Virus record (IMG/VR): IMGVR_UViG_3300032309_000331
Location: 1 to 39,421 of that record
Strand: one strand, 5' to 3'
DNA length: 39,421 nt
Origin: a virus
This document shows, one piece after another, positions 1 to 6,723 of this stretch. The translations under genes were made by a program, and so were the position numbers. How positions within the stretch are numbered: position 1 is the stretch's first letter; each line of letters starts with the position of its first letter. The notes under the pieces were generated by a model. It was not told the DNA's origin. It ran no database searches and worked only from the letters and a program-made list of their open reading frames with translations.

Positions 1-293
1 GTGGTGTAGACGAAGCTGGCCGTGGGCGTGGTATAGCCGGTGGTGCCCGTGGTCGTCGGGGCGTTCCAGCTAGTAATGGTGATGCCGCCCGCTGTGTAGT
101 TCGTGCCCGTCACTTCACCCGTGGTGGTGTAGACGGTGGTAGCAGCATTGATCGTCGCAGAGGCCAGATACAGCGCGGCCTTGAACGAGTCAGCGGTGTT
201 GATGGTACGGGCCGGGTTGGTTGCGCTGAAGTTGTGATATGCGTTGAGCAACTCGCCTTTGAAGGACGTTGCCATTGCTTGGGTGTTTGCCAT
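1..293 (-). CDS. Virion structural protein, 3' end beyond the left edge (partial)
   Basis: The frame opens with ATG at 293 and stays open to base 1, so only the N-terminal 97 or so codons are present. The N-terminus (MANTQAMATSFKGELLNAYH) is followed by a Thr/Gly/Ala-rich segment with the pattern ALY..SA.....T.YTTTGEV....YTAGG. The product encoded at 516-938 shows the same pattern, so the two are paralogs. That low-complexity beta-rich style is typical of phage tail or surface proteins. A purine-rich AAGGAG-like sequence lies upstream of the ATG. The exact role (tail, fibre or decoration) cannot be told from this fragment. Confidence 0.7.
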   Translation of the reverse strand, partial: MANTQAMATSFKGELLNAYHNFSATNPARTINTADSFKAALYLASATINAATTVYTTTGEVTGTNYTAGGITITSWNAPTTTGTTGYTTPTASFVYT

Positions 294-311
294 GATAGGG
301 CTCCTTGTGGG

Positions 312-506
312 TTAAGCAAGCATTGCAGCGACACCGTCTGCAAAGACATTCTTCTTGAGCGTCACGTGAACAGAGCGATGCACCAACTCGCCTTCAAGCC
401 AGTACTCGACCCACGTCGTGGTTTCGTTGTCATTGTCCACCGAGCCTTCCTTTTTTTCAAGGAGAGACTCGTCCATTTCGCCTTTGGTGGTAGTTACGAG
501 AGCCAT
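312..506 (-). CDS. Small hypothetical protein between structural paralogs
   Basis: A 64-residue protein starting MALVTTTKGEMDESLLEKKE. It has an acidic N-terminal half and a hydrophobic, basic C-terminal half (HVTLKKNVFADGVAAMLA). It lies between two paralogous structural genes on the same strand with gaps of under 20 bases, so it is probably cotranscribed with them. I do not recognise the family. It could be a small virion or chaperone-like accessory protein. Confidence 0.6.
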   Translation of the reverse strand: MALVTTTKGEMDESLLEKKEGSVDNDNETTTWVEYWLEGELVHRSVHVTLKKNVFADGVAAMLA

Positions 507-515
507 GGTGGGTCC

Positions 516-938
516 TTACGCGATTCGGATGATTGCAGAAGTGTTGGTGGCTGCGGGGAACTGCACCGTGAATGTCGTCGTGGAAGTCTTATCGCTTCCA
601 AAGTCTAGCACGCACATAGCCCCGTTAGCCCCGGGCTTGTAGATGAGCGCACCGCGTGCTGTAAGCGCTGCGGTCCACGAGACATTACTGAACGAGATGT
701 AGGCCACCGTCCCGGTGGTCCCGGTTGTGGGTAGCACAGTAACCGTCAAAGGGTTGCCACCTGCGGTGTACCCAGACGCAACCACCTCACCCGTCGTGGT
801 GTAGGCCGTGGTCGAGTAATCGAACGAGGCTGCGTTGGTGTACAGGGCGATGTAATAGGTATCGACATCGAAGTCGAAGGTGCCCTTCATCAGGCCCGTT
901 TTAAACGTGTTGCAGGCAAAGTTACCCGTGAAGGCCAT
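516..938 (-). CDS. Virion structural protein (YTAGG-type repeat family)
   Basis: A 140-residue protein rich in Thr, Gly, Ala and Tyr with no charged clusters, probably all-beta. Its central motif ALYTNAASFDYSTTAYTTTG, followed by EV..SGYTAGG, is shared with the truncated product at the left edge. This pattern recurs in phage virion proteins that I know only as unnamed structural or tail proteins. Its start codon overlaps the stop of the adaptor-like gene upstream by one base (position 938), which suggests translational coupling. A role as tail or surface protein is inferred from composition and neighbours. Confidence 0.7.
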   Translation of the reverse strand: MAFTGNFACNTFKTGLMKGTFDFDVDTYYIALYTNAASFDYSTTAYTTTGEVVASGYTAGGNPLTVTVLPTTGTTGTVAYISFSNVSWTAALTARGALIYKPGANGAMCVLDFGSDKTSTTTFTVQFPAATNTSAIIRIA

Positions 939-1648
939 CAGGCAACTCCGTTATTCTGCGGCAGGGGCATCAGACGAGCCTGACCACTGCGATACGCATC
1001 GCTGCGCTCCAGACCATCACCCAGACGCTTAGCCTGCGACAGAGCCTCGCTGTACCGCTGAGAGTACAGGGCCATCATGTCCGTCTCACCCTTCATGTAG
1101 GTGTACGCTTCCACCAGCGAACCGTAGAGCAGCACCGTGTCGAAGTTATCGCCTAGCCACGTAGTGCCGCTCGCAGCCGTCGTGATAGATGTCGGGTAGT
1201 AATAGTAGTGAAGCTCAACTACGTAGGCGGCATCTGGAGTGGGGCCAAGGATGAAGCTCAGTTCGTTGGTCGGCGTAGGGGGAGACCCTGAAGTAGTCGT
1301 AGGACCAAACAGCGCATAGTACTTGGGGATGCCTATGCTGGTGGTCGGGTTCGGGTACGCCTGACGGATGAAGCTCACATCCTTGTTCAGCAGGTACTCG
1401 TAGTTGCCAGACGCATCAACCACCGCCATGGAGTAGACGGACAGGAAGTCATCCGGACAGGACAAGTACTTGTTCGTCGTTGTCACCGCACCCGTCACGT
1501 TCTTACGCAACGAGGGAAACTGCACCGTGTTGTAGATGCGCTGCTCGGCCTGCTTGATAAACGTGTTGATGATCGACGGCGTCGTCGAGTAATCAAACGT
1601 GTTCTCAGTGTAGTCCTGAATAGCGGTGACCAACGCGGCGTAGTTCAT
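938..1648 (-). CDS. Head-tail adaptor-like protein (SU10-type)
   Basis: A 236-residue protein beginning MNYAALVTAIQDYTENTF. Its architecture matches phage head-completion or adaptor proteins: an N-terminal helical region (IINTFIKQAEQRIYNTVQFP), a beta segment with KNVTG and YLSCPDDFL, a short LFG/FILGP beta region and a C-terminal helical region (LYGSLVEAYTYMKGE). This resembles the SU10/phiEco32-type adaptor family, where the protein joins the portal to the tail. A second, longer adaptor-like protein (2449-3147) lies in the same operon. The family call rests on pattern recognition only. Confidence 0.6.
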   Translation of the reverse strand: MNYAALVTAIQDYTENTFDYSTTPSIINTFIKQAEQRIYNTVQFPSLRKNVTGAVTTTNKYLSCPDDFLSVYSMAVVDASGNYEYLLNKDVSFIRQAYPNPTTSIGIPKYYALFGPTTTSGSPPTPTNELSFILGPTPDAAYVVELHYYYYPTSITTAASGTTWLGDNFDTVLLYGSLVEAYTYMKGETDMMALYSQRYSEALSQAKRLGDGLERSDAYRSGQARLMPLPQNNGVA

Positions 1649-1655
1649 TTAAACC

Positions 1656-1853
1656 TCAGCACATAGGCCCTCTAGCCATCAAACCTTTGGTAGCCGCGCC
1701 GGTGCCACGAATCTTGATGCCCGAGGTCTTCACGCCGGGATACTCGTTCGTGCGCTCGTTAGCCACAGAGACGTTCTTCTTGAGCGCTTCCTTGACCGGC
1801 ATCTGGCCCACAACAGGAGCAGCCACCTTCTTAGGGACTTTGTAGGTTGCCAT
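1656..1853 (-). CDS. Small basic phage protein with GTGAATKG tail
   Basis: A 65-residue basic protein. The N-terminal half is Lys/Val-rich (MATYKVPKKVAAPVVG) and the C-terminus reads SGIKIRGTGAATKGLMARGP. This Gly-rich tail recurs in small proteins of metagenomic tailed phages with no assigned function. It sits inside a run of tiny genes between the tail/adaptor genes and the holin-like gene, all on one strand with very short gaps. A virion-associated role is inferred from position alone. Confidence 0.65.
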   Translation of the reverse strand: MATYKVPKKVAAPVVGQMPVKEALKKNVSVANERTNEYPGVKTSGIKIRGTGAATKGLMARGPMC

Positions 1854-1854
1854 A

Positions 1855-2049
1855 TCAGCCTCCCTTGCGACCGGTGCTGCGCTGGTTCATGACCTTAGCC
1901 ATGTTGCGCCCGTACTTGAGCATGTCGGCGTTGGTCTTGCCACCAGCCTTCATTTTGGTCAGAGGCTTGCCGGGGTGCAGAGTTTTCTCGTGCATGTGCA
2001 CAGCCTTTGCAGCCGTCTTTTTGTCCTGTGCCAAATCTTTCTTGTCCAT
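1855..2049 (-). CDS. Small basic hypothetical protein
   Basis: A 64-residue protein starting MDKKDLAQDKKTAAKAVHMH and ending in a Gly/Lys-rich tail (MNQRSTGRKGG). The internal ATG at 2049 was preferred over an upstream start at 2088 because TAAGGAG lies 6 bases before it and the longer form overlaps the upstream gene. It contains KAGGKTNADMLKYGRNMAKV, related in style to the Gly-Gly-Lys motifs of the neighbouring small proteins. Function is unknown; it is probably cotranscribed with its neighbours. Confidence 0.65.
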   Translation of the reverse strand: MDKKDLAQDKKTAAKAVHMHEKTLHPGKPLTKMKAGGKTNADMLKYGRNMAKVMNQRSTGRKGG

Positions 2050-2059
2050 GATCGACTCC

Positions 2060-2449
2060 TTATGTCGTGACAACCGTAACTGTACCAATTTGCACTGACA
2101 AAACCAAGTTATTTGGTGTCAGCGCCGCATCAAAAAACGATGCTCCCCCAACAGGATTCCACCCCCACTGAAAAACCCGACTACCCCCCGTCGTGTACCC
2201 ATCAGGCCCCGTACCAGCAATCTGATACGTGCTGTCCGGGCGAGGATTGCGCAGGCCCTGTGGATCATCTACAGGATACATACCCAACTGAAGCTGCGGA
2301 TGGTCTGGGTCCCAGCAAGAGCCGCAGACCAGCAGTTGATACCGTTTGGTCTTGATGATCTCGGTCTTGAGTTCGGTTAGCTTAAAGCGCTGCCCACACC
2401 TATCGCACATGGCGATGGCGTTTTTGCCTGAAGCAAACCGATTAGCCAT
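2060..2449 (-). CDS. Zinc-ribbon structural/accessory protein
   Basis: A 129-residue protein with an N-terminal zinc-ribbon pattern: CDRCGQRF near residues 15-22 and CGSCWDPDHP near 42-51, giving CxxC...CxxC. The rest (GMYPVDDPQGLRNPRPDSTY onward) is Gly/Thr-rich and ends in a beta-like tail. Similar small zinc-ribbon proteins sit next to adaptor genes in other phages. Its start overlaps the stop of the gene upstream by one base, so it is likely coupled to the adaptor-like gene. A head-tail joining or virion role is inferred. Confidence 0.65.
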   Translation of the reverse strand: MANRFASGKNAIAMCDRCGQRFKLTELKTEIIKTKRYQLLVCGSCWDPDHPQLQLGMYPVDDPQGLRNPRPDSTYQIAGTGPDGYTTGGSRVFQWGWNPVGGASFFDAALTPNNLVLSVQIGTVTVVTT

Positions 2450-3147
2450 TAGGTGCCGCTACCCAAGTACTGCCGACGCGGAACGAATCGCACAGCGGCC
2501 TTCTCGCGGTCTTCCTCAGCAGCCAACGCCCACGCTTCGTCGTATTGCTGCTTCAGCACGGGCATACGCGCCTCGGCCCCCGTGACTTTCATCGACAGAT
2601 AGTAGGCCAGCCCAGCCACCATGCAAGGGATGAACCGGAACGGCATGTCCATGGTGTTGGTACCGTTACCCGCGTCTTGGATGCGGCGCAGCCGCCAGTA
2701 GACGAGCTGATAGGTCTGAGAGCTGTCTGGCACCGGCCAGACAGTGAACTGGGGAGTGTTCAGGCGCTCAATCCAAATCTGGATGGGCCGAGCCTGCTGT
2801 AGTTTGTTCGGGATCGTAGCGTAGGTAGAAACACTAATACGCGTGATGGTCAGGTCAGCCTGCGTGGCGGCATTTCCAGCGCCGGTACGGATGACGTGTT
2901 CGAGGAGGTCAACGGTATCAGCAGGCAGGGGGTAGGTAGCCACCCCCGGAGTCAGGGTCTGGGTGCCCTGCTCAAACGTCCACATGTTGATACCACGGTT
3001 AGCCCAGTCAGCGAACATCAGGTTCAAAGACCGACGCGCCGTCTTCAGGTCATAGCCCGTGCGCAGTTCTGAGCCGCAACGCTCAAACGCCTCTTCAACG
3101 ATCTCGGAGAGGTCGAGGTTAAAGCTTGAGGTTCCGGAGGTTGCCAC
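2449..3147 (-). CDS. Head-tail adaptor/connector-like protein
   Basis: A 232-residue protein. The N-terminal helical region (EIVEEAFERCGSELRTGYDL) leads into KTARRSLNLMFADWANRGIN, then a beta region with LTPGVATYPLPADTVDLLE, and a helical C-terminus (GLAYYLSMKV, then LKQQYDEAWALAAEEDREK). This order and the phrase PLP-D-VDLLE are typical of phage head-tail connector proteins that bind beneath a P22-like portal, often left as hypothetical. It shares an operon with a second adaptor-like gene (938-1648). Function is inferred from architecture and context. Confidence 0.65.
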   Translation of the reverse strand: MATSGTSSFNLDLSEIVEEAFERCGSELRTGYDLKTARRSLNLMFADWANRGINMWTFEQGTQTLTPGVATYPLPADTVDLLEHVIRTGAGNAATQADLTITRISVSTYATIPNKLQQARPIQIWIERLNTPQFTVWPVPDSSQTYQLVYWRLRRIQDAGNGTNTMDMPFRFIPCMVAGLAYYLSMKVTGAEARMPVLKQQYDEAWALAAEEDREKAAVRFVPRRQYLGSGT

Positions 3148-3356
3148 TACAGTTTCCCCGCTGTTTCGTACGCTTTTAAAAGCGCTTTAAGGCGTTCAAT
3201 CTCTTTGTCGCGGGCTTCTAGTTTGTGCAACAGGCTCTCGTTCATATCAGCCCAGATCAATACCTGACTCATACGCTCTTTGTGATCGCGGCGCATCATC
3301 TCGAACAGTTGCTCACTGATATCGAGCTGCTTTTGAATGTGGCTTGCTATGGTCAT
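3147..3356 (-). CDS. Small coiled-coil hypothetical protein
   Basis: A 69-residue, almost wholly helical protein with heptad-like spacing (IQKQLDISEQLFEMMRRDHK, later LEARDKEIERLKALLKAYE). It is likely a coiled coil and could oligomerise. It overlaps the next gene downstream by one base and the gene upstream by four, in line with a tight operon. No family was recognised. Confidence 0.65.
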   Translation of the reverse strand: MTIASHIQKQLDISEQLFEMMRRDHKERMSQVLIWADMNESLLHKLEARDKEIERLKALLKAYETAGKL

Positions 3357-3586
3357 CTGTAGCTCGCTGTTTTCTTAGCTATGCCTTTGGGCTGCTTCAC
3401 AAATTGTTTTCCGGCAGCTTTACCCGCTCTTTTGGCCCGGGTTGTAGCAGCGTATTCAGACGGAGTGAGGCTTTTAATAGCAGCCTCCGGAAGGTATCGC
3501 TCACCAGTTTTACTAGACGGTTTGCCACTTTTGGTTCTCCACTTTTGAGCGGTCCAGTCCTTGAGCGATTGCTGCGGGGCCTTCAC
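3353..3586 (-). CDS. Small basic hypothetical protein
   Basis: A 77-residue, very basic protein (MKAPQQSLKDWTAQKWRTKS; later SLTPSEYAATTRAKRAGKAA and KQFVKQPKGIAKKTASYR). The central LTPSEYAATTRAK segment reads like a short helix, and the Lys/Arg content suggests nucleic acid or capsid-interior binding. It belongs to the run of tiny basic genes in this operon. No annotated family was recognised. Confidence 0.65.
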   Translation of the reverse strand: MKAPQQSLKDWTAQKWRTKSGKPSSKTGERYLPEAAIKSLTPSEYAATTRAKRAGKAAGKQFVKQPKGIAKKTASYR

Positions 3587-3588
3587 GT

Positions 3589-3864
3589 TCAGTCCTTATA
3601 CCCGCCGCCCTTGGCCTTGTACTTCTTAGCCAAAAGCTGCGCTTTTCTCGCGCTCCACTGCCCTGCCGCCGTGCCCTGCACCGCCTGAGACTTGATGGAC
3701 TCAAACAGCGACTTGCGCATACCGGGCTTGGTGTAATTCCCAGCCGCGTTGACTTTGCCACCCTCCGCATATTCCGTGAAATCCGTATCGTCTCTCCGAG
3801 ATTTACGGACCCCCTTGGGCATCTTGCTGGGGGCGATAGCGCCCATACCGCGACTGGCCATCAT
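3589..3864 (-). CDS. Small basic protein, DUF5872-like C-terminus
   Basis: A 91-residue basic protein. The C-terminal half has KPGMRKSLFESIKSQAVQGT followed by GQWSARKAQLLAKKYKAKGG and ends GYKD. This GQWSARKAQ...YK..GGGY pattern is, to my knowledge, the DUF5872 family, found in many phages and some bacteria, with unknown function. A short EGGKVNAAG segment resembles the GGKV element of the neighbouring tagged proteins. The start is uncertain between two adjacent ATGs at 3864 and 3861. It lies 2 bases downstream of a tagged gene. Confidence 0.7.
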   Translation of the reverse strand: MMASRGMGAIAPSKMPKGVRKSRRDDTDFTEYAEGGKVNAAGNYTKPGMRKSLFESIKSQAVQGTAAGQWSARKAQLLAKKYKAKGGGYKD

Positions 3865-3866
3865 GG

Positions 3867-4226
3867 TTACACCATCTTTCCACGGGTCTTACCACGCTGA
3901 GCAATGCCATCAGCGCGACGCGAAGCGGTGACCTTGCCGCCGCTTTTCATCCCACCAGTCCTAATAGGAAGGCCCGTGCCTGAAAGGATTGGTCGGTAGT
4001 CTTCAGTCCTGAGCGTGCCACGAAGGCTGGGCTCAGTGTCATAAACTCGCTTGCGGGCGGCTGTTCGCTCATCATCAGATGGGACTGGATACTCAGGTAT
4101 CCTATTCTCAAGCTCGGGCCTCGCTGCTTTGGGACCGGCGTTGAGGTCAACTCTTCCCAAATTAGCTGCAAGTGCGCCTGCCCCAAGCAAAGCGCCCAGT
4201 GCCGCTGTTTTCCTGCCTTTAGCCAT
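3867..4226 (-). CDS. Tagged small protein 1 (RADGIAQRGKTRGKMV tail)
   Basis: A 119-residue protein. The N-terminus has a hydrophobic Ala/Gly/Leu stretch (TAALGALLGAGALAANLG) that could be a membrane or amphipathic helix. The middle is charged and Pro-rich. The last 26 residues carry the shared tag: SGGKV, then SRRADGIAQRGKTRGKMV. The same tag ends the next three upstream genes and a variant occurs in a fourth. The start overlaps the stop of the upstream tagged gene by one base. The body is unrelated to the other tagged proteins, so the tag may be a common targeting or assembly signal; that is inference. Confidence 0.7.
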   Translation of the reverse strand: MAKGRKTAALGALLGAGALAANLGRVDLNAGPKAARPELENRIPEYPVPSDDERTAARKRVYDTEPSLRGTLRTEDYRPILSGTGLPIRTGGMKSGGKVTASRRADGIAQRGKTRGKMV

Positions 4227-4813
4227 TACACCATCCTGCCTTTCGTTTTGCCGCGCTTGGCAATTCCATCACCACGGCTGGATGCTGATACTTTGCCGCC
4301 TTTTTTATAAGCGGGGGAGGGACCACCACGATATTCTGGTTCAGGCTCATCCCTTTTGGCTGCCTTTTCCGCTGCAATTTGCGCATCAACTCTACGCCCA
4401 ATTGAGATGTCGTCTTCGTCTTTCAGCATCCGCTCGACGGCCCGTTCACGCGGGGAGTTCCGGCTTGCAGCTTCAACCATTTTGTCGCTGATTCCATAAC
4501 GTTTGTTAAGTTTATCGCCAGCCAACATACCAAACCCCAGTGCAACATCAGCACCACCAGCTCGAATCCCTGTCCGAATCATTGATCGGCCACCAGCATC
4601 CCTGGTAGATAAATTTCCACGGGGAGAATTGCGCCGAGCTTCTGTTTGAGCAGGGGTTTCGTCTGTCGAGAACGCCCTGCCAATACGCCGCATATCAGCG
4701 GTTTGAGATGCCATGACATCTTCCCGCAGATTGGGCATCAAGTCATTGGCATTGGTTTGCCCGGGTGACCGATAGTCGTATCCAGGTTTGGCAGGTCTGT
4801 TTAAACGTCCCAT
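4226..4813 (-). CDS. Tagged protein 2 (RGDGIAKRGKTKGRMV tail)
   Basis: A 195-residue, charged, largely helical protein. The ATG at 4813 was chosen because TAAGGAG precedes it; a longer frame extends upstream with no such site. It begins MGRLNRPAKPGYDYRSPGQT. A GGADVALGFGMLAGDKLNKR region may be a short hydrophobic helix, and an acidic/basic alternation (RMLKDEDDISIGRRVDAQIA) follows. The C-terminus is KKGGKV, then SSRGDGIAKRGKTKGRMV, the tag shared with the flanking genes. It is cotranscribed with tagged genes on both sides. Function is unknown. Confidence 0.7.
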   Translation of the reverse strand: MGRLNRPAKPGYDYRSPGQTNANDLMPNLREDVMASQTADMRRIGRAFSTDETPAQTEARRNSPRGNLSTRDAGGRSMIRTGIRAGGADVALGFGMLAGDKLNKRYGISDKMVEAASRNSPRERAVERMLKDEDDISIGRRVDAQIAAEKAAKRDEPEPEYRGGPSPAYKKGGKVSASSRGDGIAKRGKTKGRMV

Positions 4814-4823
4814 GATCTGCTCC

Positions 4824-5033
4824 TTACACCATCTTCCCGCGAGTCTTGCCACGCTGAACGCAACCATCAGCGCGACTGGATGCTGTTCCACCTTTGGCCA
4901 TTTTCTTCTCTTCAGGCGGCTTGCCCATCTTGCTCGCCATACTCATGGCTTTGGTGGTGTGCGCCATCGATGCTTTGGCCGGCTCAGTAGTGAGCTGCTC
5001 ATACATCTTTTTGGTCGTCAACATCTCAGCCAT
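4824..5033 (-). CDS. Tagged small protein 3 (RADGCVQRGKTRGKMV tail)
   Basis: A 69-residue protein starting MAEMLTTKKMYEQLTTEPAK. The start at 5033 was preferred over a longer frame because it abuts the upstream gene (stop at 5036). The N-terminal 45 residues are helical and Met/Lys-rich. The C-terminus has MAKGG and then SSRADGCVQRGKTRGKMV, the shared tag, with Cys replacing Ile at the GI position. It is one of four consecutive genes ending in this tag. Confidence 0.7.
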   Translation of the reverse strand: MAEMLTTKKMYEQLTTEPAKASMAHTTKAMSMASKMGKPPEEKKMAKGGTASSRADGCVQRGKTRGKMV

Positions 5034-5035
5034 TT

Positions 5036-5431
5036 TTAGACCATCCGACCTTTGGTGTGGCCTTTGGTGATGCACCCGTCTGCACGGGTGACGCCACCTT
5101 TTTTCATACCGGGAGAAGTACGGCTACCTTCACGTCGCTCTTCTGCGGCGGCCTCACGCCCGGCACGCAAAACATCAGCGTCGCGTGAGGTGTAACCGTC
5201 TTTGCGGAACGGAAGGTTGGGGAATTTCTCTTTGGTGGCGCGGCTACGTGCATACTCGGCACCGGGGCTAAGCTCGGTGCCGTAGTCAGACTCTCCAGTA
5301 ACCGCATTGGCCAGCATTCCGGGAAGGTTGAAGCGTGCGGATTTCTTTTTGGACATCTGCTCGATGTCCAAATCCTGCGCCTCTATATTCCGCTGTCTGC
5401 GGGCGCGTTTTTCGTTTGCGGTTTCGGCCAC
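5036..5431 (-). CDS. Tagged protein 4 (RADGCITKGHTKGRMV tail)
   Basis: A 131-residue, highly charged protein. It starts with GTG (MAETANEKRARRQRNIEAQD) 8 bases after AGGAGG. A central region (LPGMLANAVTGESDYGTELS) is followed by KEKFPNLPFRKDGYTSRDAD. The C-terminus is KKGGV, then TRADGCITKGHTKGRMV, the most diverged full copy of the tag (H for K at the GKT position). It forms part of a compact operon with the other tagged genes. Confidence 0.7.
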   Translation of the reverse strand: MAETANEKRARRQRNIEAQDLDIEQMSKKKSARFNLPGMLANAVTGESDYGTELSPGAEYARSRATKEKFPNLPFRKDGYTSRDADVLRAGREAAAEERREGSRTSPGMKKGGVTRADGCITKGHTKGRMV

Positions 5432-5445
5432 ATCAGCCTCCTAGA

Positions 5446-5802
5446 TCAGCAGGATTTGCCGCCGTAGGCCATCTTGACCATCTTGACCATCTTGCCCTCG
5501 GTCTTACCCTTGGACGCGATACCGTCTTTGCTGGGGGCGGCGGTCTTCACAGCACCCATCTTGGTCATTCCACCAGAAGCCATTTTCTTGGCGGGCATGC
5601 CTTTTTTCTTAGCCATCATCGCCATAAAGCCCGCATTCATTTTGGAAGCCATAGTGTCACCACCTTCTTTAAATTTGCGGCCCTTGTCCGCGTTGATGAA
5701 GTCTTTCCCCACGCTCGCGGGGACTCCGGCCTTCTTGGCAAACGCGGGGTTGTTGGCCACCGCCGCCATGAAATTGTGCTGCTTCTTACTTGTGCTCGGC
5801 AT
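5446..5802 (-). CDS. Tagged protein 5 (internal tag variant, KMV repeats)
   Basis: A 118-residue, Lys/Ala/Met-rich protein. The ATG at 5802 (or 5805) is chosen because AGAAGG precedes it and the N-terminus MPSTSKKQHNFMAAVANNPA is a sensible start; this start lies inside the end of the holin-like gene. The middle has MASKMNAGFMAMMAKKKGMP and MASGGMTKMG. Near the C-terminus SKDGIASKGKTEGKMV matches the shared tag, then continues KMVKMAYGGKSC. The KMV triplet repeats come from a short 9-base repeat near 5468-5490. This is the outlier of the tag family because its tag is not terminal. Confidence 0.65.
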   Translation of the reverse strand: MPSTSKKQHNFMAAVANNPAFAKKAGVPASVGKDFINADKGRKFKEGGDTMASKMNAGFMAMMAKKKGMPAKKMASGGMTKMGAVKTAAPSKDGIASKGKTEGKMVKMVKMAYGGKSC

Positions 5803-5989
5803 CATCGGCCTTCTTGCGCCAAAGCGTAGAGAACTCTTTCCCAGTAGCCATCTCGTAGATGCGCATGATGCCCACGATAGCACCAATCAAGCCAAACACC
5901 GGGGTAAGAATCTGAAGGAACGCACCAAGGGCCGTGAACACGGCCACGAAGTCCAGCACGTTTTTTACGTTGTCGGTCTGCTCAGTCAT
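5786..5989 (-). CDS. Holin-like small membrane protein
   Basis: A 67-residue protein with a short polar N-terminus (MTEQTDNVKNVLDFVAVFTA). One long or two close hydrophobic segments run from about residue 13 to 44 (ALGAFLQILTPVFGLIGAIV), followed by a charged C-terminal tail ending WRKKADDAEHK. Size and topology are those of phage holins, which make holes in the inner membrane at lysis. No endolysin was recognised in the window, so the call rests on topology only; it could instead be another small membrane protein. Confidence 0.5.
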   Translation of the reverse strand: MTEQTDNVKNVLDFVAVFTALGAFLQILTPVFGLIGAIVGIMRIYEMATGKEFSTLWRKKADDAEHK

Positions 5990-5990
5990 G

Positions 5991-6245
5991 TCAGCACTTC
6001 CACGCCCGAAGGCTTTTGTTAATCCGGGAGTTTGGGTCGTTCGCGGTCTTGGCCGAGGTCAGCTTTTTCTTCATGCCAGTCATCCGGGCGCAGAAAGAGT
6101 CGCGGCGTTTGCCGCCCTCTGGTTGAGGGGCCTTCAACCCGGGCTTGCCCGGATTGGCTGCGTTGTAGGAGGCTCGTCCCTTGGCGTTCAGGCCGCCTTT
6201 GGGGTTCTTTCCCTCTTTGCGAGTCCATGCTGCGGTCTTAGCCAT
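5991..6245 (-). CDS. DUF6321-like conserved phage protein
   Basis: An 84-residue basic protein with a strongly conserved look: AAWTRKEGKNPKGGLNAKGR, then SYNAANPGKPGLKAPQPEGG and KRRDSFCARMTGMKKKLTSA, ending NDPNSRINKSLRAWKC. I recognise this sequence type as a widespread phage family, which I believe is DUF6321, with unknown function. The high conservation of Cys, Arg and Lys positions suggests a structural or nucleic-acid-linked role. It overlaps the structural gene upstream by 8 bases. Confidence 0.75.
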   Translation of the reverse strand: MAKTAAWTRKEGKNPKGGLNAKGRASYNAANPGKPGLKAPQPEGGKRRDSFCARMTGMKKKLTSAKTANDPNSRINKSLRAWKC

Positions 6246-6711
6246 AGAACACCGTGCAGTGAATGTCTGCTGCCAAAAACACGCGGATGCCTTCAGTAAC
6301 CAAAATGCCTTCTCCGGGAATGACTAAGTTAAACGCTGTAGCGTTTGACGCGTCTGCCTGAAGCAATACCTTGTTGTACACGGTCACGTTGCCGCTTGCT
6401 GCGCCGCTGTTTGCTACAGTTACCGTGAAGACGTTGGCGTTTGTCACAGTCACTTGGTAAGGGTTGTCGGTCAAATCCCAATCCAAGTATACCCACTGAC
6501 CCGTAGACAAACCGTGGTTTGCTGCGGTCACAGTTGCGGTGGTTGTGGCGCGTGTGTACGTACCGGAAATCGAAGTGTTATCAACGAAAGCCGAATAGCC
6601 CGTAGCACCGCTAAAAGGGAATATTACAGCCCCCTTCAAGCGGGTCCGGTACGGGACCATCAGGCCAGAAGAGGCTGCGTGTTGCGACTTAACGTCGTAT
6701 TGCATCGTCAT
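6238..6711 (-). CDS. Beta-rich virion structural protein
   Basis: A 157-residue protein rich in Thr, Val, Ala and Asn, starting MTMQYDVKSQHAASSGLMVP and continuing with alternating hydrophobic segments (TATVTAANHGLSTGQWVYLD, NVFTVTVANSGAASGNVTVY) typical of beta-sandwich virion proteins. It lies between a probable structural gene and conserved small genes on the same strand. Phages often keep a small virion protein of this size and makeup near the tail genes. The specific role is unknown. Confidence 0.6.
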   Translation of the reverse strand: MTMQYDVKSQHAASSGLMVPYRTRLKGAVIFPFSGATGYSAFVDNTSISGTYTRATTTATVTAANHGLSTGQWVYLDWDLTDNPYQVTVTNANVFTVTVANSGAASGNVTVYNKVLLQADASNATAFNLVIPGEGILVTEGIRVFLAADIHCTVFYG

Positions 6712-6723
6712 GATGCGGTCCTA

